Assembly: GCA_009785705.1 (NCBI GenBank)
Contig: WQVS01000044.1
Location: 1-11,154, forward strand
Direction: 5' to 3'
Length of the DNA stretch: 11,154 nt
Origin: Coriobacteriia bacterium
GTDB taxonomy: Bacteria > Actinomycetota > Coriobacteriia > WRKU01 > WQUG01
Numbering within the stretch: position 1 is the stretch's first letter; every line of letters begins with the position of its first letter. A program made the position numbers and the translations under genes. This document shows positions 5,561 through 11,154 of this stretch, piece after piece. The notes under the pieces were generated by a model, which made no database searches, was not told the DNA's origin, and was given only the letters and a program-made list of their open reading frames with translations.

Positions 5561-6469
5561 GTGCCCTACTCTTCCTTTTCAAGCCTACTCGAAGATGCCC
5601 AACAAGAAAACATAAGCCTGGCGGAGTGTATCCAAATGCGCGAGGCTCTAGACAACGACAAAAGTGTTGTCCAGGTGCGGGCTCAACTATCAGAGGCACT
5701 ACAGGTCATGCGTGAAGCTGTTCGTCAGGGCTCAGAGGTCGACATCAAGTCACGCACCGGCCTAACAGGAGGCGACGCGGCAAAGCTCTTCGAAGCGGTG
5801 AACTCCCCTGATGCCATCAATGTACTAGGCTCACGCTTCACCCATATTCTGGCCGCCTCAATGGCAACAGTGGAGCTAAACGCCGCCATGGGGCGCATAG
5901 TAGCAGCCCCTACAGCGGGGGCCTCAGGTGTATTGCCCGGTGTCTTCCTTACCTTAGACCGCGACCACGATTTGGGCGATGAAGTCCTTATCGATGGACT
6001 GCTCGTTGCTGGGGCTATCGGAGCCTGCTTCGCCGCACAAGCCACCCTATCAGGAGCTGCCGGGGGCTGCCAGGCAGAAATCGGAACTGCAGCAGCAATG
6101 ACAGCTGCAGCAGCCACTTATATCCTAGGCATCAGCAGTGGGAAGTATGAATCTTGCTGTCAGCAGCTAAACGAAGCCGTTGGCCATGCCGCATCCTTCG
6201 CCATGCAGGGACAGCTCGGCCTTGTCTGCGATCCCGTAGCTGGGCTAGTCGAAGTGCCCTGCATCGCTCGCAACGCCACAGGGGCAGCAGTAGCACTAGC
6301 AGGCGCGCAGATGGCACTAGCAGGACTAAGCTTTCCCATCCCCCTAGATGAAGTAGTAGACGCCGCGTCTCGCGTAGGAGCAGCCATCCCTCCCTCTTTG
6401 CGCGAAACCGCAAAAGGAGGCCTAGCTATAACTCCTACAGCAAAACGTATTGCCTGCGAACTACAATAG
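5561..6469 (+). CDS. sdaAA: L-serine dehydratase, iron-sulfur-dependent, alpha subunit
   Basis: This is the cluster-bearing subunit, 302 residues, which pairs with the preceding gene product to deaminate serine to pyruvate. Conserved blocks are KSRTGLTGGDA (63-73), AAPTAGASGVLP (115-126), GAAGGCQAEIGTAAAM (165-180) and LGLVCDPVAGLVEVPCIARN (219-238). Cys170, Cys223 and Cys234 are the expected [4Fe-4S] ligands; the 11-residue gap of the last pair matches known enzymes, and the fourth iron site is left for substrate. The stretch between Cys170 and Cys223 looks about ten residues longer than in homologues I recall and contains an extra Cys pair (199-200). Start is GTG 5561, with AAGGAG (5546-5551) nine bases upstream. 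It is the second gene of a two-gene operon, and its stop lies 11 bp from the stop of the convergent permease gene. Confidence 0.95.
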   Translation: MPYSSFSSLLEDAQQENISLAECIQMREALDNDKSVVQVRAQLSEALQVMREAVRQGSEVDIKSRTGLTGGDAAKLFEAVNSPDAINVLGSRFTHILAASMATVELNAAMGRIVAAPTAGASGVLPGVFLTLDRDHDLGDEVLIDGLLVAGAIGACFAAQATLSGAAGGCQAEIGTAAAMTAAAATYILGISSGKYESCCQQLNEAVGHAASFAMQGQLGLVCDPVAGLVEVPCIARNATGAAVALAGAQMALAGLSFPIPLDEVVDAASRVGAAIPPSLRETAKGGLAITPTAKRIACELQ

Positions 6470-6480
6470 CGAAATCAGCA

Positions 6481-7992
6481 CTATTCAGCAGGAACTTGCT
6501 CTAAAGCTTCACCTAAATCATTGAGCCTAATCTGGGTATGCGTAGAGCTCCAGTCCCAACGCCCAACACTTAAGGAGCGCTGTCTTGTTGCACCAGATGT
6601 TGTGCGAACCTCAAAGATAAGTCGGACCTCATCATCCCACATAGAGGAACCCCACAAAACATCAAAGACTCCTGGGGATGGGGCACCTAAAGGAGTCGTT
6701 ACCCCTTCCTCAATGGCCCTGCGTATCTGTTCTGCCACAGCATCATTTACGTCACTGTCATTAATAGCAGTACGATTGTCCATTAGGGTATAGATCGCAA
6801 CATTATCATGGCGAGAAAAAGAGCCCCATCTTTCAGAGTCCCCCACAATACGCACGCGCTCAACCTCGTGAGCCTCTGGAGCAAAGCTGGCCTCATAGAG
6901 CGACGCTCCCCAAATCGATAGAACAAAAACTGCTGTCACAAGCAAGGTTAAACCGAAGGACAGAGGAATCTTTAGAAGGTTCTGCCATCTCTTTGTAGTG
7001 ATGAGCTCAAAGGCCACCATCAATATCAAAGAGATAAGTAAGGCCACGAATAAGCTAAATTGCCCTGATAGTGTAGTAAATGCAGCTAACCCTTCAGCAC
7101 CAAAGACAATAATGAGCGGAGGCAGGGCAATAGCAATACGATACAGTGCCTGCATCTTGGGACTTGAGGCACTACTGCCAGCCATCTCGCTTTTACGGCG
7201 AATAAAGAAAAATGCTGCAACTACCATCAAGACAAGAGTGATAACTAGAGTCCAAAGTGCATTGGCAATACCAAGATGCCCCTCTAGACCAAGCATTCCT
7301 CCCAGTCCAAAGTCACCAAAAAGAGTGATGCTTAGATTGAACCCAAAGAAGCTAACCGCAGTAGCAGGGACAGTAGGAACTGCTGCTATAACTCCTGAAC
7401 GGAAAGTGCTTGCAATCAGGGAAGGCAAGAGCAAGAACAGGCTCATTAAAACAATATTGGAAAAGACCGTACCGCTCAAGCTTACTGCCAACATAGATAG
7501 TGCTGCTGCGAAGAGACCTGCAGTGAGAAATTCAGCCAAGATAACAAGAAGTGTCACATCAAAGGATGCCCCAGCTGCAAGAAGTATCAAAGAATTAAGT
7601 CCCAGGCTCACAAGAATCGGAGCAATAATCCAAGTAAAAATTGCTGCTGCATAGCTTGTGAAGAGTGCTCCTCGTTTTATAGGTAAGGCATGATAGAAGT
7701 CAGACTTCGTGCGCTTTCTCAAAAAGCTAAATCCAAGCAGGGTAAGCAAGAAGGGAGCTGTCCATATAAAAACAACAGTGAATGCCCAAGTATTCGAAAC
7801 ATGGAACCATGGCGTAGCGATGTCTCCAAAAGTTATTGCGGAAAGAGTAAGGAGCAAGGTTACAAGAAAAAGGATGCCTGCCAGTATTGATCCGGGCAAC
7901 ACTAATTGAGCAAGAGCCTCCCTATACATGCGTCCCGAAAAGGCAGAGGGATGCTTTTTCACAGGAGAAGTGTTTGCATTATATTCACTCAT
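6481..7992 (-). CDS. ABC-2-type transporter permease, YtrC-like (permease B)
   Basis: This 503-residue polytopic protein has about nine hydrophobic segments. Helices lie near 32-52, 70-91, 109-140, 145-170 and 176-196, with later ones near 246-264, 284-304, 313-331 and 342-363. A soluble C-terminal domain of about 135 residues (367-503) is probably outside the membrane. The motif KSDFYHALPIKRGALF (96-111), after the second helix, is typical of YtrC-like permeases. It is a clear paralogue of the permease coded at 9441-11114: both share the N-terminal 'YREAL/GLxQL', the LPI(K/R)R motif, the 'RRKSE(M/V)AG' segment, the 'LYEASF/SYEASF' junction and a final 'LGEALE'. The ATG overlaps the ATPase stop (ATGA) and has AGGGGAGG upstream (8010-8003), so it is translationally coupled. 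Substrate unknown. Confidence 0.85.
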   Translation of the reverse strand: MSEYNANTSPVKKHPSAFSGRMYREALAQLVLPGSILAGILFLVTLLLTLSAITFGDIATPWFHVSNTWAFTVVFIWTAPFLLTLLGFSFLRKRTKSDFYHALPIKRGALFTSYAAAIFTWIIAPILVSLGLNSLILLAAGASFDVTLLVILAEFLTAGLFAAALSMLAVSLSGTVFSNIVLMSLFLLLPSLIASTFRSGVIAAVPTVPATAVSFFGFNLSITLFGDFGLGGMLGLEGHLGIANALWTLVITLVLMVVAAFFFIRRKSEMAGSSASSPKMQALYRIAIALPPLIIVFGAEGLAAFTTLSGQFSLFVALLISLILMVAFELITTKRWQNLLKIPLSFGLTLLVTAVFVLSIWGASLYEASFAPEAHEVERVRIVGDSERWGSFSRHDNVAIYTLMDNRTAINDSDVNDAVAEQIRRAIEEGVTTPLGAPSPGVFDVLWGSSMWDDEVRLIFEVRTTSGATRQRSLSVGRWDWSSTHTQIRLNDLGEALEQVPAE

Positions 7993-9383
7993 GACTGGGA
8001 CACCTCCCCTGAAGATGCTGGCGCAGACACACCCTCCTGTTCAGGCAAAGAAAAGGCTATCGGTGGTGCAGGCGGCGGAGTCATCCCATCCACCTGGTAA
8101 GGATGCTGTGGAACAGTGGGCTGTACAGGCGGAACAGCTTGGGCCTGCTGTGGAACCTGCATCATCTGTTCTTGCGGCATGGGCTGCTGTGCTACCTGGG
8201 CTGCAGGAGCAAGTGGTACTGGCTGCTCTTGCGGCATCGCTGGAGAAGCCGGAGCTGGAGTTGCCACCTGTGCAGAATATGCCTGTGCATCAGGCTGTGC
8301 TGTCTGCATGGGCACAACAGCTTGCTGCGGGGATGGAGCGGCGGGTTGCTGCACCGCTTGCTGCACTGCTTGCTGTCCCTGTGCGGGCTGCAGTGGTTGC
8401 CCTGTCTGCGAACAGAACTTAGCAGGAGCTGGCTGCTCTGAAGCAGATTGCTGCACTACTTGCTGCGCCTGCACGGACGGTGTCGCTTGCTCCTGCTGAG
8501 CGGGATACATAGGCTGTTGTCCCTGCTGTTGTCCCTGCTGCGGCACAGAGGGAGCAAAGCCTGCAGGATAAGCATCTTGCATCGCATATGCTGGTGGCGG
8601 AATAGGTCCAGGCATCTGTCCACTACCAGGACGTGCATAGATTTGAGCTAAAGCATTATCAAAGCTATAGCCTGCTTCGCGCAAGCGCTCAACAAACAAG
8701 GCCTCAAGTCCCTGTGGTGCTTGCTGGACAAGCTCTGCCTTAGAGCTTTGGAAGATTAGCTTGCCTTCATGCAGCAAGGCCAGCCATTCACAGGTATCTT
8801 CAAGTTCACGCAAAGAGTGCGAAGAAATAACCACAGTCGTACCGCGCGTCTCTATGTCACGAGCAAGAATCTGGCGTACCAAATCACGCATGGTCGGATC
8901 CAGACCATCAAAAGCCTCATCCAGCAGTAAGTAGCGAGGACGCGCCGCCAAAGCAAGAATAATCGCAGCTTGACGCTTCATGCCCTTTGAAAAGGTGCGA
9001 ATTGCCTTAGTGTAAGGCAGACGGAAAAGATTAACCAATGCCTGGAAATGAGCGTCATCAAAATCAGGGAATGCTCGTGCATAAAGTTTCCCCATGCGTT
9101 TTAGACTAGACTGTGACAAAAAATACAGCTCATCCGGAACTAGGATTATTTGTCCCTTTGCGGCAACATTTTCATAGATTTGCAAGGGACCGCTTTCATC
9201 AACAAGGACAGCCTCCCCCGCATCAGGCTTATAGATGCCTGCCAGCAGACGCAGCAGCGTAGATTTTCCTGCGCCATTACTGCCCACAACACCATAGCTA
9301 GCCCTTGCAGGAATTGTGCAATTGAGCTCATCCAGCGCAAGGCTTCCATCAAACTTCTTACTTAGATTCTTCGCTTGCAGCAT
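7989..9383 (-). CDS. YtrB-like ABC ATPase with a long Gln/Pro-rich C-terminal tail
   Basis: Residues 1-250 are an ABC ATPase: Walker A GSNGAGKST (34-42), signature FSKGMKRQ (131-138) in place of LSGGQ, Walker B YLLLDE (151-156) with D-loop GLD (160-162), and H-loop His189 in SSHS. The Q-loop Gln is replaced ('LVPDELYF', 81-88), as in YtrB-type ATPases. Its place between two permeases identifies it as their shared motor. Residues about 252-464 are unusual: low-complexity, rich in Gln, Pro and Ala, with runs such as QQGQQQGQQ. Within this tail AKFCSQTGQPL (321-331) resembles one knuckle of a zinc ribbon (FCxxCGxPL) with the second Cys changed to Thr327. The tail is in frame to the ATGA overlap with the next gene, so it is not a frameshift product. 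ATG 9383 has AAGGGAG five bases upstream. The tail's function is unknown. Confidence 0.9.
   Translation of the reverse strand: MLQAKNLSKKFDGSLALDELNCTIPARASYGVVGSNGAGKSTLLRLLAGIYKPDAGEAVLVDESGPLQIYENVAAKGQIILVPDELYFLSQSSLKRMGKLYARAFPDFDDAHFQALVNLFRLPYTKAIRTFSKGMKRQAAIILALAARPRYLLLDEAFDGLDPTMRDLVRQILARDIETRGTTVVISSHSLRELEDTCEWLALLHEGKLIFQSSKAELVQQAPQGLEALFVERLREAGYSFDNALAQIYARPGSGQMPGPIPPPAYAMQDAYPAGFAPSVPQQGQQQGQQPMYPAQQEQATPSVQAQQVVQQSASEQPAPAKFCSQTGQPLQPAQGQQAVQQAVQQPAAPSPQQAVVPMQTAQPDAQAYSAQVATPAPASPAMPQEQPVPLAPAAQVAQQPMPQEQMMQVPQQAQAVPPVQPTVPQHPYQVDGMTPPPAPPIAFSLPEQEGVSAPASSGEVSQS
8346..8375 (-). repeat. 12-bp tandem repeat within the Q-rich tail
   Basis: On the plus strand TTGCTGCACCGC and TTGCTGCACTGC follow each other, then a partial third unit TTGCTG; units one and two differ by one base. 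On the coding strand this gives QQAVQQAVQQ. Near-identity at DNA level suggests recent slippage or duplication. Confidence 0.75.
8515..8538 (-). repeat. Second 12-bp tandem repeat within the Q-rich tail
   Basis: TGTTGTCCCTGC is present twice without mismatch (8515-8526 and 8527-8538) and codes for the QQGQQQGQQ stretch. Because the unit is a multiple of three, copy-number change would alter tail length without breaking the frame. Confidence 0.8.
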
Positions 9384-9440
9384 AGCTGCTCCCTTCTCTG
9401 ATTGCCTGTGGCACGGATGGCTATTGATTGGCAGCTCGAC

Positions 9441-11114
9441 TTATCTTAACTCAAGAGCCTCCAAAGCCTCTCCCAATTGATTTGGAATAATAACGTTACG
9501 GTCAAAATGATACTCTTCAGTAATAGGATCCCATTCATTAATTCGCTTTACTTCGCCGTAAGGCAAAGTGCGTCTTTTTGTTATACCACTGCTCGTTCGA
9601 ATCTCAAAAGTAAGAGAATGACTACTAGTGCTTGGACGGCCAACAATAGCTGAACTGCCAGCAGTAGAGGAAGAAGGAGCAATCGGCTCAGCAAAATCAA
9701 GGTCCGCTTCTGTCCTTTGTATTGCAGATATCCACTCTGTTCCATCACGCACTTCTGCAAGAACTTCAGCTATCGCATAGCGTAGTTCCTCATCACTGAT
9801 TCTCATCTCATTGCTATAGATTGCAGCCAAGACCTCGTCACCACGCCACGGATTCTGCGAGTTAAACCTTGTTATATCGCGGGACTCGACCAGCCTCATA
9901 TGGCTTGAGTTGCTACCTGCATCCTGAGGAATACTAATCCAGGTAATATTTTCAGGACGGGGAACAAAGCTTGCCTCATAGCTAGCAACAGCCCACACCG
10001 AACCCGCAAAGACTGCAGCAAGAACAAGTGCAATCCCAAAAGATAGGGGAACTTTAAGCAAATTGCGCCAAGTCTTAGTGCTAATAAGCTCAAAGGTGCA
10101 AATCAATATTAGAGCGACAATGACTATCGCAAAAATTTCAAAGATTAACTCATTTCCCGTTACTGACGAACCCGACGAGTTAACGCGACGAAGAAAATCT
10201 AGCGGAGACATTACTGCTGCTGCCATAAGAAGAGGCAAAGCTACCGCTATTCGGTAAACGGCCTGCATTCTATTACTGGGTGCACTATTTCCTGCTACTT
10301 CGCTTTTGCGACGCATAAAAACAAAGAGGGCTGCAATCAGCATCACTAAGGCAAGAAAGAGAGTCCACAGAGCATCGTTAAGAACGGGGCCAATGGTCCA
10401 GTCGCTCCCCCATCCAAAGAGGACATCAAAGGGGGCGTCATTGAATAAGGTAATACCTAGAGACAGGCCAAAGAAGCTTTCTTCGCCATGCGGCAATGCT
10501 GGCACAAGAATAACAATCGCCTCACGGAAAAGGGCGCTTACCAAAAGAGGCATCCACAAGAGCAGCTTACCTAAAACAATGTTGGTAAAAAGTGTTCCGC
10601 TAAGTGACATAGCAAGCATAGTCAGAGCAGCGGCATACAGAAGTGAAGGAATGAAGATTAGAAGGGCACTTGTGAAACTTGCAGCTGCAAGATCTGCTCC
10701 CGCAATAGCAAAGAGCGTTGTCCCTAAGGTAAGTGCTATGAGTGCAGTAGCAATAAGCCAAGTATATACTGCTGCAGCAAAGCTAAAAAAGAGCGCTTCG
10801 CGCCTTATCGGCAAGGCATGATAGTAGTCAGACTTTTTACGGCTGTTAAGAAAACTAAAGAGTAAGAGGGCAAAAAGAAAGGGAGCTACCCACATATACA
10901 CTATGGTAGGTATCCAAGCTTCATAAACAGGTACTATCCAGCTAGATGTTGAGGTTCTTGAAAGCGCCCATGAAATTTCTCCCCATCCCTGCAGTATCAC
11001 AGCTGCCAAAAGCATACCCCCAGTAATGAAGCCTGGTATCGCTAGCTGGGATAGACCTTCTCTGTACAGCCTGAATGAAAAATAAGAGCCTTGTGTCTTT
11101 GTTTGTGTCTTCAT
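9441..11114 (-). CDS. ABC-2-type transporter permease, YtrC-like (permease A)
   Basis: This 557-residue paralogue of the 6481-7992 permease has helices near 24-45, 65-88, 105-135, 146-170, 178-198, 247-267, 284-302, 322-344 and 355-378, then a soluble C-terminal domain (about 380-557). Motif KSDYYHALPIRREALF (94-109) follows the second helix, and FEIRTSSGITKRRTLPYGEV (503-522) matches the tail of permease B. It is the first gene of the cassette; the ATPase follows after 57 bp. ATG 11114 is chosen because it matches the start region of the paralogue and lies six bases after a TATACT hexamer, with no Shine-Dalgarno, suggesting a leaderless or near-leaderless mRNA. In-frame TTG 11147 and ATG 11144 would add 11 or 10 residues but also lack a visible ribosome site. 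The ATPase plus both permeases probably form one exporter or sensor-like transporter; substrate unknown. Confidence 0.87.
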   Translation of the reverse strand: MKTQTKTQGSYFSFRLYREGLSQLAIPGFITGGMLLAAVILQGWGEISWALSRTSTSSWIVPVYEAWIPTIVYMWVAPFLFALLLFSFLNSRKKSDYYHALPIRREALFFSFAAAVYTWLIATALIALTLGTTLFAIAGADLAAASFTSALLIFIPSLLYAAALTMLAMSLSGTLFTNIVLGKLLLWMPLLVSALFREAIVILVPALPHGEESFFGLSLGITLFNDAPFDVLFGWGSDWTIGPVLNDALWTLFLALVMLIAALFVFMRRKSEVAGNSAPSNRMQAVYRIAVALPLLMAAAVMSPLDFLRRVNSSGSSVTGNELIFEIFAIVIVALILICTFELISTKTWRNLLKVPLSFGIALVLAAVFAGSVWAVASYEASFVPRPENITWISIPQDAGSNSSHMRLVESRDITRFNSQNPWRGDEVLAAIYSNEMRISDEELRYAIAEVLAEVRDGTEWISAIQRTEADLDFAEPIAPSSSTAGSSAIVGRPSTSSHSLTFEIRTSSGITKRRTLPYGEVKRINEWDPITEEYHFDRNVIIPNQLGEALEALELR

Positions 11115-11120
11115 GCTAAA

Positions 11121-11151
11121 AGTATAATAGAAGTCATGCAGCATCAACCAA
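11121..11151 (-). promoter_or_regulatory. Candidate promoter of the permease A-ATPase-permease B operon
   Basis: On the minus strand TTGGTT (11151-11146) is followed after 16 bases by TATTAT (11129-11124), and the overlapping TATACT (11126-11121) is an equally good -10. Either predicts a transcript start within a few bases of ATG 11114. The sequence is close to the window edge, so an upstream gene reading into this operon, such as a GntR regulator, cannot be excluded. Confidence 0.4.
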
Positions 11152-11154
11152 ACA

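Noticed and set aside
5233..6413. Minus-strand open frames opposite sdaAB and sdaAA
   Set aside because: Shadows of well-conserved enzyme genes; Arg/Leu- or Ala/Ser-rich products with no recognisable domain.
6998..7909. Plus-strand open frames opposite permease B (218 and 66 codons)
   Set aside because: Basic, Lys/Ser/Ile-rich products are what hydrophobic minus-strand codons give on the other strand; no start signals.
8103..8651. Several overlapping plus-strand open frames opposite the Q-rich tail, giving Cys/Gly-, Trp/Leu- or Ala-rich proteins
   Set aside because: CAG/CTG-rich DNA lacks stops in several frames. The products have implausible composition (e.g. MGCTGGTAWACC), no Shine-Dalgarno and lie antisense to a clear ABC ATPase gene.

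Overview
The window looks like chromosomal DNA from a monoderm bacterium with a mid-range GC content. A low-to-mid-GC Actinomycetota member such as a Coriobacteriia genus, or a Bacillota, fits best. The reasons are a split two-subunit L-serine dehydratase, a MacAB/YknXYZ-type exporter with no outer-membrane TolC gene, a YtrB-like ABC ATPase with 'DYYHALPIRR'-type permeases, strong AGGAGG-like Shine-Dalgarno sites beside apparently leaderless starts, and no outer-membrane genes. This placement is inference. No rRNA, tRNA, insertion sequence, phage gene or CRISPR array was seen.

Layout, left to right. (1) 1-145 is the 3' end of a membrane protein gene on the plus strand, most like the last helix of a cation P-type ATPase. 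It shares a strong bidirectional terminator (164-195) with a minus-strand MmcQ/YjbR-family gene (233-598). (2) 808-4541, minus strand, is a three-gene exporter cassette transcribed right to left: a membrane-fusion adaptor with a very long Ala/Gln heptad hairpin (MacA/YknX type), an ABC ATPase (MacB-N/LolD/YknY type) and a MacB/FtsX-type permease. The last two share the A of TAATG; a bipartite hairpin follows the permease. (3) 4542-4813 is a dense divergent control region. It holds a near-consensus minus promoter for the exporter, a TGTATTA-N6-TAATACA inverted repeat over its -10, an extended -10 for the plus-strand genes exactly where a leaderless transcript would begin, and a roughly 215-nt exporter leader with a strong Shine-Dalgarno, a possible 16-codon upstream ORF and mutually exclusive short hairpins. 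(4) 4814-6469, plus strand, is sdaAB-sdaAA, encoding the beta and alpha subunits of iron-sulfur L-serine dehydratase. (5) 6481-11114, minus strand, is a second ABC system: two paralogous multi-span permeases flank a YtrB-like ATPase that carries a C-terminal tail of about 210 residues rich in Gln and Pro.

How the parts may work together. The adaptor, ATPase and permease should form one tripartite MacAB/YknXYZ-like pump. Its promoter is back-to-back with that of the serine dehydratase operon and overlaps it in the -35 zone, so one regulator could act on both; that regulator is not in the window. The second ABC cassette (permease A, ATPase, permease B) is probably one transcript with its promoter at the right edge. 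A likely complex is an ATPase dimer with a permease A/B heterodimer, as in B. subtilis Ytr-type systems, but its substrate cannot be read from the sequence. The least ordinary items are the Q/P-rich ATPase tail with a half-lost zinc-knuckle motif, the exporter leader, and the shared divergent operator.
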